Origin: Bacteroidales bacterium
GTDB lineage: Bacteria > Bacteroidota > Bacteroidia > Bacteroidales > UBA7960
Assembly (NCBI GenBank): GCA_007130545.1
Contig: SLSG01000262.1
Location: 1 to 11,840, forward strand
DNA: 11,840 bases
Direction: 5' to 3'
The notes beneath the pieces are model-generated. The model made no database searches. It was given only the letters and a program-made list of their open reading frames with translations, and was not told the DNA's origin. Below are positions 1-7,209 of the stretch, in pieces. The position numbers and the translations under genes are program-made. The first letter of the stretch is position 1. The number at the start of each line of letters is the position of its first letter.

Positions 1-788
1 ATTGCGAACGCCAGCCGCTATTTGACGGAATTCCCCCGGAACCGCTCCTGAAGAACCTCAGGGAATTCTCGGAGGTCATCGCCCTGGCAGGGAATATAGA
101 CTGCGGACTGGCGGTGGATGGAGATGCGGACCGCATTGCCCTGTTCGACCACCAGGGCAATTACATAGACTCCCACCATGTCATCCTGCTGTTGATTTAC
201 TACCTGCACCATTATAAAAAACTGTCCGGAAAGGTGGCCACCGGTTTCAGCTCTACGGTCAAGATCAAAAAACTTTGCGATATTTACGGCTTGCCCCTTG
301 AGATCGTGAAGATCGGGTTCAAGCATATCAGCGGACTGATGCTGACGGAAAATATTCTCGTGGGCGGGGAAGAGTCGGGCGGCATTGCGGTCACCGGACA
401 TATCCCCGAACGGGACGGGATCTACAATGGGATTCTTCTCTGGGAAGCAATGGTCAAAACAAAGAAATCGATTCAACAACTCATAGAGGAGATTTATGAC
501 CTGACCGGCCCCTTTGCTTTTGAACGCTCAGACCTGAAACTTGCGCAGGAAGACAAGGACCGCATTGTGCAGAACTGCGAAAACGGGGTTTACAAGCAGT
601 TTGGCAAATGGAAGGTGATCCGGACCGAAACCCTGGACGGTTTCAAGTATTATTTCAGCGACAAGCAGTGGCTGATGATCCGGCCTTCGGGAACAGAACC
701 GGTATTGCGGACCTATGCCGAAGGGCTTGACAAGGAAGAAGCCAAAGAGATCCTGCAGACAGCCTATGCCACCATCATGTCAAAATAA
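1..788 (+). CDS. Phosphoglucomutase/phosphomannomutase family protein, C-terminal part (5' end outside window)
   Basis: An alpha-D-phosphohexomutase, which moves phosphate between C1 and C6 of a hexose (glucose or mannose) in cytoplasmic sugar-nucleotide and glycogen metabolism. Reading from position 3, 261 residues are visible with no start, so about 200 N-terminal residues, including the catalytic phosphoserine loop, lie upstream of the window. Family landmarks appear in order: the metal-binding loop DGDADR encoded near 117-134, the sugar-specificity loop GGEESGGI near 364-387, and the phosphate-binding loop RPSGTEPVLRTYAEG near 681-725. It ends with TAA at 786-788, and the DUF2279 gene starts only 7 bp later, so the two are probably co-transcribed. 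Substrate preference cannot be decided from this part. The family is certain; glucose versus mannose or glucosamine phosphate is open. Confidence 0.93.
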   Translation, partial: CERQPLFDGIPPEPLLKNLREFSEVIALAGNIDCGLAVDGDADRIALFDHQGNYIDSHHVILLLIYYLHHYKKLSGKVATGFSSTVKIKKLCDIYGLPLEIVKIGFKHISGLMLTENILVGGEESGGIAVTGHIPERDGIYNGILLWEAMVKTKKSIQQLIEEIYDLTGPFAFERSDLKLAQEDKDRIVQNCENGVYKQFGKWKVIRTETLDGFKYYFSDKQWLMIRPSGTEPVLRTYAEGLDKEEAKEILQTAYATIMSK

Positions 789-795
789 TTTCCGG

Positions 796-1842
796 ATGCG
801 TTTACTAGCCCTCCTGTTCTGTCTTCTGGTTCCTGCCCTGCTGCATTCCGCCCGGTCAAACGGTTTCCCCCTGCCGCAGGATGTCCAGCCACACGGTTTC
901 CCCCTGCCGCAGGATGCCTGGCCGGCCGGGCAGGAAACATCCGATGAAAAGGTAACATCCGACGACAATAACGATAAGCCACCAACTGATAACCTGCCCT
1001 TTTATAACAGAAGGGCGGTCCGTACGGTTGCAGGCATACAGGCCGCCGGGTATTCGATAGCCCTGATTGCCCTGAACCATGCCTGGTACAAGGACCATCC
1101 GCGGACCTCCCTGCACTTTCACAACGACGTGGGCGACTGGAAGCAGATGGACAAGCTGGGGCACCTGACCACTACCTACCACCTGGCCCGGGTGGGGGCG
1201 GAAAGCTTCCGGCTGGGCGGCATGGACCCGAAGCGGTCGGCCTGGCTGGGATCGGCAAGCGGACTGGGTTTCATGACCGTGATCGAGATACTGGACGGGC
1301 TTTCTGAAGAATGGGGGTTCTCCGTGGCGGACCAGGCAGCCAATATGCTCGGGCCCGCTATTTTTGTGGGACAGGAATACCTGTGGCAGGAGCAGCGCCT
1401 GACATGGAAGTTCTCCTTCCGGAAAACCAAATTGTCCGGTTACCGTCCGGAAGTGCTCGGGTCCAGCCTGGCAGAGAACATGATCAAAGACTACAATGGC
1501 ATGTCGTTCTGGGCGTCCTTCAACCCGGGATCCTTTATACCGGAGTCCGATTCCGGCCGCCTGGAATGGCTGCCCCCCTGGCTGAATATCGCTGTGGGTT
1601 ATGGGGCATACGGAATGCTGGGAGGAAGCGAAAACCCCACCCACCACGAAGGAGCGCCCCTGCCGCATTTCGAACGTCACCGGAGGTGGTTGCTTTCACC
1701 CGATATCGACCTGGCCCGCATCCCCACACAGAGTAAATTCATAAAAACCCTTTTCCACGCCCTGAACTTTATAAAAATCCCTGCACCTGCCCTGGAGTAC
1801 AACAACCGCCAAGGCTGGCAATTCCATTTAATATATTTCTAA
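796..1842 (+). CDS. Secreted DUF2279 family protein
   Basis: A 348-residue protein of the DUF2279 family, which is common in Bacteroidota and has no established function. Residues 1-20 form a signal peptide (MRLLALLFCL onward) without a clear lipobox, so export to the periplasm or cell surface is likely. Residues 21-70 are a low-complexity linker with a duplicated GFPLPQD motif. The conserved core covers about 90-200: WYKDHPRTS (97 on), QMDKLGH (117-123), TVIEILDGLSEEWGFS (161-176) and the following QAANMLG. The ATG at 796 is chosen because it begins the signal peptide. An upstream in-frame ATG at 715 would add 27 basic residues inside the mutase gene. It lies 7 bp after the mutase stop, and its TAA at 1840-1842 overlaps an ATG (TAATG) where the heptamer array begins. 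Family call is from memory of conserved motifs. Confidence 0.85.
   Translation: MRLLALLFCLLVPALLHSARSNGFPLPQDVQPHGFPLPQDAWPAGQETSDEKVTSDDNNDKPPTDNLPFYNRRAVRTVAGIQAAGYSIALIALNHAWYKDHPRTSLHFHNDVGDWKQMDKLGHLTTTYHLARVGAESFRLGGMDPKRSAWLGSASGLGFMTVIEILDGLSEEWGFSVADQAANMLGPAIFVGQEYLWQEQRLTWKFSFRKTKLSGYRPEVLGSSLAENMIKDYNGMSFWASFNPGSFIPESDSGRLEWLPPWLNIAVGYGAYGMLGGSENPTHHEGAPLPHFERHRRWLLSPDIDLARIPTQSKFIKTLFHALNFIKIPAPALEYNNRQGWQFHLIYF
860..925 (+). repeat. Two-copy 33-bp tandem duplication inside the DUF2279 gene
   Basis: Bases 860-883 recur exactly at 893-916 (24 identical bases), and similarity continues with a few mismatches to about 923. The period is 33 bp, which is 11 codons, so the frame is kept. 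It encodes two copies of GFPLPQD followed by a short P/W-containing tail, just after the signal peptide. It looks like a recent in-frame duplication in a disordered linker. Confidence 0.85.
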
Positions 1843-2059
1843 TGTCCAATACCCAACAACCAATACCCAATACCCAATACCCAATGTCCAATACCCAACA
1901 CCCAACAACCAACACCCAACACCCAATAACCAACACCCAATATCCAATATCCAATACCCAACACCCAATACCCAATACCCAATACCCAACACCCAATATC
2001 CAATATCCAACACCCAATGTCCAATACCCAACAACCAACACCCAATAACCAACACCCAT
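1843..2059. repeat. Degenerate heptamer tandem array, consensus YRNCCAA, 30 full units plus one partial
   Basis: Counting from 1843, the sequence divides into 30 successive 7-bp units with no insertion or deletion (1843-2052). A 31st unit, CACCCAT (2053-2059), supplies the AT of the downstream start codon. The last four bases CCAA are identical in all 30 full units. The first three bases take only six forms: TAC (10), CAC (8), TAT (4), CAA (3), TGT (3) and TAA (2). Higher-order copying is visible: units 26-31 match units 7-14 if two CAC units are removed, and units 1-3 equal 26-28. The plus strand has G only in the three TGT units. Heptanucleotide short tandem repeats are known from filamentous cyanobacteria, so a comparable class exists, but kinship is not implied. 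The array exactly fills the gap between the DUF2279 stop and the M14 peptidase start. Function is unknown. Confidence 0.97.
1955..1996 (-). other. Potential G-quadruplex tract in the heptamer array
   Basis: Units 17-22 all contain CCC on the plus strand, so the minus strand carries six GGG tracts in a row separated by 4-nt loops (TATT or TGTT). This satisfies the usual G3+N1-7 pattern with two tracts to spare. The G-rich strand is the template for plus-strand transcription. Eighteen of the 30 units have CCC, but elsewhere the runs are shorter, for example units 4-6. Formation in the cell is inference. Confidence 0.5.
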
Positions 2060-4679
2060 GACTAAACAAACCCTGATTCTGATCGCCCTGGTCCTGTTCC
2101 TTCCTTTTGCCTTTGGAACAACTGCTAACGGACAAAACCTTACCCATCCGACGGAATATTTCGGATTTGAGCCCGGTGCTGACCGGAAGCTTTTCACCTA
2201 TGATGCCCTGATGTCTTACCTGAAAACACTGGAAGGGGAAACCGACCAGATGCGCCTGATCCAGATCGGAGAGTCCGAATTGGGAAGGCCCATGTACATG
2301 GCATTCATTTCCTCTGCAGAGAACATCAGCCGGCTTGAAGAACTCCGTGAGATCAACAGACGACTGGCCCTTGATCCCGGCATCCCGGACGGGGAGCGCA
2401 GGCAACTCATTGAACAGGGAAGGGTATTCATCCTGGCCACCCTGTCCATGCATTCCACAGAAGTCGGACCATCCCAGGCGGCCCCCTGGATGGCCTATAA
2501 CCTGATCACCGGGTCGGAGCCTGGCATGAAGGACTACCTTGAGGATGTGGTCTATATGATGAACCCCTGCCATAACCCGGACGGGATGGACATGATTGTG
2601 GAGCATTACAACAAATACCTTGGCACTCCCCTGGAAGGAAGTTCTCTGCCCGGCCTGTACCACAAGTACGTCGGACACAACATCAACAGGGATTTCATCA
2701 CCCTGACGCAAAAGGAGAACCAGGCCATTGCCGATGCCTATAACCTGGAATGGTTTCCGCAGGTGCTGGTAGAGAAGCACCAGATGGGGGCTGCGGGGGT
2801 ACGGTATTTTGTGCCGCCCAACCATGACCCCATCGCCCAGAACATCGACGAGAACCTGTGGAGCTGGACCTGGGTGTTTGGCTCGAACATGGCCAGGGAC
2901 ATGACGGCAAAGGGATTGACGGGAATCAGCCAGAACTACCTTTTTGACAATTACTGGCCGGGGTCCACCGAGACCTCTGCCTGGAAGAACGTAATCAGCC
3001 TGCTTACTGAAGCCGCCAGTGTCCAGCTGGCAACTCCCGTATACATTGAACCGGGCGAGTTGTCTGTAACCGGGAAAGGGATCAGCGAGTACAAGAAGGG
3101 CATCAACTTCGTGGCCCCCTGGCCCGGAGGCTGGTGGACCCTGGGCGACATCGTCGACTACGAGCTGGAGTCACTTTATTCAATGATCAAGACCGGTTCC
3201 CTCTTCAGAAGGGACATCCTGACCTTCCGGAACGACCTGTGCCGGCGGGAGGTCGAAAAAGGCCTCACGGAAGCCCCATTCCACTATATCATCCCGCAGC
3301 AGCAGCATGACAAGGGGGAGGCCCTGCGCCTGCTGCAGCTGATGCAAAGGCACGGGGTGGATGTGTACCGGCTGGAACGTGACATTCTACTGGAAGGAAG
3401 GCAGTTCCGTTCGGGCGACTTTGTGATCCCGATGGGCCAGGCATACCGCCCGTTCATCAAGGAAGTCATGGAGACCCAGGAGTACCCCGTCAGGCGGTAT
3501 ACTCCCGGGGGGGACATGATCCGGCCCTATGACATCACGAGCTGGTCCTTGCCGCTTCACCGGGGGGTCCAAAGTGTGGAGCTCAACCAGCCGGCCCCGG
3601 AGGTCTACGAGTCGGTCGAAAAACTGACGGCAGAAAGTCTGGAAATGGCCATCGCACCGCCCGGACAGGGATACTGGATCCTGGATGGCAGGCGCAACGA
3701 AAGCTTTCACTTTGCCTTTGCCGCGCTGGGCAGGGGTCTGAACGTATACCGCCTGCAGGAAGACCTGGGTGTTGGCACACAGGGAGCACCTGCAGGAAGC
3801 TTCCTGGTGGAGGTCACCAACCGCAACCTCACGGCATTGCGCGAAATTGCCACGGTGCTGATGGCAGAAGGCATGGCAATGGCGGAGCGGCCGGATGTGG
3901 CTTTTTCTCCGGTCAGAATGCCCCGCATCCTGCTTTGTGAAACGAACTTCCATGACATGGACGCCGGATGGACACGCTGGCTGTTCGACACCTATGACAT
4001 TCCCTATGAGGTGATGGTCCCGGGCGACTTTCCTGCTGCTGACCTCAACCGCAGGTTCGATGTGATCGTTTTCCCAGACGCCCCGAAGGACCAGATCATG
4101 CAGGGACGCATGGAAAGAGGCGGACAGGTGTTTATTCCCTTTTACAAGCCAGATTACATCAAGGGCATGGGCAGCGAAGGATGGCAAAAGGTACTGCAGT
4201 TCATTGAACAGGGAGGAAAGGTTCTGTCCTGGGGACGTTCAGTAGATCTGTTCACCGGACTGATGGAACCCGGACAGGGCAGGCAGCCATACAACCTGCC
4301 GATTAACAATGCGGCTGCCAGTTTGGAGCGGCAGGGGCTGTATTCCCCGGGCTCATTGCTCAGGATACAACTGTTGCAGGACCATCCCCTAAGTGTCGGA
4401 CTACCCAGGGAGATAGGGGTGTTCCACCGTTCCAACCCGGTGCTGTCGACCTCCATCCCCGTGTTTGACATGGACCGCCGGGTCATTGGCATGTTCCCGG
4501 AAGGAAAGATTCTGCTGAGCGGTTACGCTGAAAAGGAGGAGCTGCTGGAAAGGGGACCGGCCATGGTCTGGGTCAAAAAGGGAGCGGGCCAGGTCATCCT
4601 TTACTCCTTCGTACCCAACTTCCGCGGCTCCACACCGGTTAGCAACAAGCTAATATTTAACGCTTTATTGCTAGATTAA
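2058..4679 (+). CDS. Secreted M14 family zinc carboxypeptidase-like protein with C-terminal GATase1-like region
   Basis: An 873-residue exported metallopeptidase homologue. Residues 1-26 are a signal peptide (MTKQTLILIALVLFLPFAFG then TTANGQ). The M14 catalytic domain covers about 40-345. Zinc ligands are H132 and E135 in MHSTEVG (the HxxE pair) and probably H241 in VEKHQMG, 109 residues later, as in the family. NPDG (173-176) and NINRDF (208-213) give the substrate-carboxylate-binding Asn-Arg, and E318 in LLTEAAS is the probable general base. Residues about 630-760 (PRILLCETNF to GGKVLSWGRS) resemble the class I glutamine-amidotransferase-like fold seen at the C-terminus of long Bacteroidota M14 proteins; its role there is unclear. 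The start ATG at 2058 is embedded in the last heptamer unit and has no Shine-Dalgarno. The gene converges on rimO with a 13-bp gap. Substrate unknown. Confidence 0.9.
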   Translation: MTKQTLILIALVLFLPFAFGTTANGQNLTHPTEYFGFEPGADRKLFTYDALMSYLKTLEGETDQMRLIQIGESELGRPMYMAFISSAENISRLEELREINRRLALDPGIPDGERRQLIEQGRVFILATLSMHSTEVGPSQAAPWMAYNLITGSEPGMKDYLEDVVYMMNPCHNPDGMDMIVEHYNKYLGTPLEGSSLPGLYHKYVGHNINRDFITLTQKENQAIADAYNLEWFPQVLVEKHQMGAAGVRYFVPPNHDPIAQNIDENLWSWTWVFGSNMARDMTAKGLTGISQNYLFDNYWPGSTETSAWKNVISLLTEAASVQLATPVYIEPGELSVTGKGISEYKKGINFVAPWPGGWWTLGDIVDYELESLYSMIKTGSLFRRDILTFRNDLCRREVEKGLTEAPFHYIIPQQQHDKGEALRLLQLMQRHGVDVYRLERDILLEGRQFRSGDFVIPMGQAYRPFIKEVMETQEYPVRRYTPGGDMIRPYDITSWSLPLHRGVQSVELNQPAPEVYESVEKLTAESLEMAIAPPGQGYWILDGRRNESFHFAFAALGRGLNVYRLQEDLGVGTQGAPAGSFLVEVTNRNLTALREIATVLMAEGMAMAERPDVAFSPVRMPRILLCETNFHDMDAGWTRWLFDTYDIPYEVMVPGDFPAADLNRRFDVIVFPDAPKDQIMQGRMERGGQVFIPFYKPDYIKGMGSEGWQKVLQFIEQGGKVLSWGRSVDLFTGLMEPGQGRQPYNLPINNAAASLERQGLYSPGSLLRIQLLQDHPLSVGLPREIGVFHRSNPVLSTSIPVFDMDRRVIGMFPEGKILLSGYAEKEELLERGPAMVWVKKGAGQVILYSFVPNFRGSTPVSNKLIFNALLLD

Positions 4680-4692
4680 ATGGATTGCCAGA

Positions 4693-5997
4693 TTATAAGG
4701 GGCTGGAATCCGGGACTGGACGGGCGAAAAGCTCAAACTCCCCGGCCCCGGTGATCTCTGCCTGAACAAAGTCCCCGGGAGCCACGCCCGGGGACTTCTC
4801 CAGGTAAACCTCGTTGTCCACCCCGGGTGAGTCAAAGGCGGTCCGCCCGATAAAGTGATCGGGCCCTTCTTCGTCGACAAGCACAGTCATTACCTGGCCG
4901 ACCCTGGACGCATTGATCTCCATGGAGATCTCCTGCTGCACGGCCATCAGTTTCGCCGCGCGCTTTTCCTTTTCCTTTTCCGGAACGGGATCACCCAGTC
5001 TGAATGCGCTTGTGCCCTCCTCGGGCGAATAGGTGAATACCCCAAGGCGTTCAAACCTTGCCTCGCGCACAAAGTCAAGCAACTCACTGAAAGCCTCCCG
5101 GGTCTCACCCGGAAAGCCGACCAGCATGGTAGTCCGCAATGCAATACCGGGGACCTCCATCCTGAGTTTCCGTATCAGTTTCAGGGTGGCAGTCCGGCCA
5201 TGTCCACGTCGCATGGACTTCAATACCTGGTCGTTGATGTGCTGCAGGGGGATGTCAAGGTAGCGGCATACCCTGGGGTTGCCGGCCATGACGGGGATCA
5301 CGTCGACAGGGAAATTTGTCGGATAGGCATAGTGCAGGCGTATCCATTCGATGCCCGGGATCTCTGACAGTGCTTCCACCAGCGGGGCAAGCAGCGACTT
5401 GCGCTCCAGGTCGTATCCATAACTGCTCAGGTCCTGTGCAATCAGAATGATCTCCTTTACCCCCCGGGCGGCCAGCTGCCTGGCCTCCGTGAGCAGCTCA
5501 GCCGGTGGCACGCTGAGGTGTTTTCCCCGGATCAACGGGATGGCGCAGAATGCACAACTCCTGTCACAACCTTCCGAAACCTTCAGATAGGCGTAATGCG
5601 ACGGAGTCGTCAACATGCGTGCGGTGTTTTGGCGGACATATTTTTCCTTGAGGTGGGCAAACAGGGCATCTGTATCGAAGACACCGAACCAGGCATCCAC
5701 CTCGGGCACTTCTTTCTTCAGTTCCTCACGGTAACGCTGGGAAAGGCAGCCGGTGATCAGCAGCTCCTGCACCTCCCCGCGTTTGCGGGCCTCCACAAAG
5801 GCCAGAATGGTGTCGATGCTTTCCTGTTTGGCATCCCGGATAAAGCCGCAGGTATTGACGATCACAATATCCGCAGCCTGATCCGCATCATGCATCAGCT
5901 CAAAATGCTCGTGTGACAACTGGCCCAGAATTTTTTCGGAGTCCACCAGGTTTTTGGAGCAACCCAGGGTGATCAGGTTGATGCTTTTTTTCATCAT
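4693..5997 (-). CDS. rimO: Ribosomal protein S12 methylthiotransferase RimO
   Basis: A cytoplasmic radical-SAM enzyme that adds a methylthio group to the conserved aspartate of ribosomal protein S12 (Asp88/89 in E. coli). It has 434 residues, normal for the family. The N-terminal UPF0004 domain holds three iron-sulfur cysteines, C13 (LGCSKN), C50 (VNTCGF) and C84 (TGCLS). The radical-SAM cluster motif is SEGCDRSCAFC (C144, C148, C151). The C-terminal 70 residues fit a TRAM domain. The LGCSKN start and the TPSHYAYLK lead-in favour RimO over the paralogous tRNA enzyme MiaB. Its ATG at 5997-5995 overlaps the ftsY TGA by 4 bp (ATGA), so translation is likely coupled; a second ATG follows directly at 5994. 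It is the last gene of the minus-strand cluster. Confidence 0.97.
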   Translation of the reverse strand: MMKKSINLITLGCSKNLVDSEKILGQLSHEHFELMHDADQAADIVIVNTCGFIRDAKQESIDTILAFVEARKRGEVQELLITGCLSQRYREELKKEVPEVDAWFGVFDTDALFAHLKEKYVRQNTARMLTTPSHYAYLKVSEGCDRSCAFCAIPLIRGKHLSVPPAELLTEARQLAARGVKEIILIAQDLSSYGYDLERKSLLAPLVEALSEIPGIEWIRLHYAYPTNFPVDVIPVMAGNPRVCRYLDIPLQHINDQVLKSMRRGHGRTATLKLIRKLRMEVPGIALRTTMLVGFPGETREAFSELLDFVREARFERLGVFTYSPEEGTSAFRLGDPVPEKEKEKRAAKLMAVQQEISMEINASRVGQVMTVLVDEEGPDHFIGRTAFDSPGVDNEVYLEKSPGVAPGDFVQAEITGAGEFELFARPVPDSSPL

Positions 5998-6953
5998 TCG
6001 GAGGCTCCCGAGAATAGGGTTTCCACAAAGGCTTCCCGGTCGAAAAGCTGCAGATCGCCAATGCCTTCGCCAACACCAATGTATTTTACGGGCACCTTGA
6101 GCTGATCACTGACACCGATCACGACCCCTCCCTTGGCAGTTCCGTCCAGTTTGGTAATGGCCAGGGCAGTGACTTCGGTGGTCGCAGTGAATTGCCGGGC
6201 CTGCTCGAAGGCATTCTGCCCGGTAGACCCGTCCAGGATCAGCAGGATCTCATGGGGGGCATCCGGGATCACCTTCTGCATCACCCGTTTGATCTTGCTC
6301 AGCTCATTCATCAGGTTCACCTTGTTGTGCAACCTGCCGGCCGTATCCAGTATGGCCACGTCCACCTGGTTGGCAACCGCATAGCGCATGGTCTCATAGG
6401 CCACGGCTGCAGGGTCTGCATTCATTCCCTTTGACACGACATGAACCCCGGCCCGTTCCCCCCAGATCAGCAGCTGGTCGACCGCCGCCGCACGAAAGGT
6501 ATCGGAGGCACCCAGCACGACCTTCTTCCCGGCCAACCTGAATTTGTAGGCCAGCTTGCCAATGGTGGTGGTCTTTCCCACTCCGTTCACACCTACGACC
6601 ATGATCACATAGGGTCCGCCGGAAGTGGCGGCCACCTGTCCGTAGTCCTGGTTCACGTTTTCTTCCAGCAGGGCGATAATCTCTTCCTTCAGGATACTGT
6701 CCAGCTCGCCTGCACCCATGTATTTGTCCCGCGCCACCCGCTCTTCAATGCGCTCAATGATGCGCAGGGTGGTGGCCACCCCCACATCCGAACTGATCAG
6801 CACCTCTTCCAATTCATCCAGGACCGCATCATCCACACGGGATTTTCCGGCCACAGCCTTGGAAAGCTTGGAAAAAATTGATGTACGCGTCTTGGACAAA
6901 CCCTTGTCCAGGTCTTCCTTTTTATCCCGGGAAAAAAAATCGAAAAGGCCCAT
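5994..6953 (-). CDS. ftsY: Signal recognition particle receptor FtsY
   Basis: The membrane-associated SRP-receptor GTPase, which docks ribosome-SRP complexes at the SecYEG translocon for co-translational membrane insertion. It has 319 residues. The acidic A domain of the E. coli protein is absent, as is common in Bacteroidota, leaving a short basic/hydrophobic N-terminus (MGLFDFFSRDKK), the helical N domain (about 20-100) and the G domain. GTPase motifs: P-loop GVNGVGKTTT (121-130), DTFRAAAVDQL (151-161), DTAGR (203-207), TKLD (267-270) and the closing GVGEGIGDLQLF. Its stop overlaps the rimO start. Upstream, 85 bp separate it from DUF4295, and that gap contains a likely terminator, so ftsY may rely on read-through or on a promoter I could not identify. 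Confidence 0.98.
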   Translation of the reverse strand: MGLFDFFSRDKKEDLDKGLSKTRTSIFSKLSKAVAGKSRVDDAVLDELEEVLISSDVGVATTLRIIERIEERVARDKYMGAGELDSILKEEIIALLEENVNQDYGQVAATSGGPYVIMVVGVNGVGKTTTIGKLAYKFRLAGKKVVLGASDTFRAAAVDQLLIWGERAGVHVVSKGMNADPAAVAYETMRYAVANQVDVAILDTAGRLHNKVNLMNELSKIKRVMQKVIPDAPHEILLILDGSTGQNAFEQARQFTATTEVTALAITKLDGTAKGGVVIGVSDQLKVPVKYIGVGEGIGDLQLFDREAFVETLFSGASE

Positions 6954-6976
6954 GATCGGTGGCGTTGGTCGGGGTT

Positions 6977-7011
6977 AAAAAAAAGACCTGACCCGGTGCT
7001 TGGGACAGATC
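6977..7011 (-). terminator. Likely intrinsic terminator after DUF4295
   Basis: On the minus strand, GATCTGTCCC (7011-7002) pairs with GGGTCAGGTC (6994-6985) across a 7-nt loop. The result is a 10-bp stem with one T-T mismatch and one G-U wobble. Eight T residues follow directly (6984-6977). Stem plus immediate U-run is the classical Rho-independent form. Stop of DUF4295 is at 7039, start of ftsY at 6953. Partial rather than complete termination is possible because ftsY lies just beyond it. Confidence 0.7.
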
Positions 7012-7038
7012 TGGCAGCGGGCAATGGAAAAGTGAAAC

Positions 7039-7197
7039 TTACTTTTTCTCCGCAAAAAAATCCTTAACCTTATCCGAAGCGATGATGTCTTCATCAAAGG
7101 TGTAAGCGCCTGATTTCTCAGACTTCTTCATCCTGATTACCTTAGCAAAACCTTTTCCGGTGTCCGTCTTGAGGGTTGCAACTACTTTCTTTGCCAT
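7039..7197 (-). CDS. DUF4295 family small basic protein
   Basis: A 52-residue basic protein, starting MAKKVVATLKTDTGKGF and ending with DKVKDFFAEKK. It matches the DUF4295 family, small Bacteroidota proteins found next to rpmG and ftsY. Function is not established; size, charge and constant linkage to ribosomal-protein genes suggest a ribosome-associated or rRNA-binding role (inference). ATG is at 7197-7195, TAA at 7041-7039. It follows the rpmG stop by 12 bp, so both are in one transcript. The hairpin plus T-run at 7011-6977 probably ends most of this transcript. Confidence 0.9.
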   Translation of the reverse strand: MAKKVVATLKTDTGKGFAKVIRMKKSEKSGAYTFDEDIIASDKVKDFFAEKK

Positions 7198-7209
7198 AAT
7201 ATGGGGAGA

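Noticed and set aside
715..795. Upstream ATG for the DUF2279 protein
   Set aside because: It lies inside the mutase gene and adds a basic stretch before a good signal peptide that begins at 796.
856..1680. Minus-strand ORF of 274 codons over the DUF2279 gene
   Set aside because: Antisense to a gene with a signal peptide and clear family motifs; no recognisable domain in the translation.
1843..2059. CRISPR array
   Set aside because: Units are 7 bp with no spacers between them and no cas genes nearby.
1839..2825. Minus-strand ORF of 328 codons with YWVLG repeats
   Set aside because: It is antisense to the M14 signal peptide and catalytic domain, and its tail is only the open-reading heptamer array.
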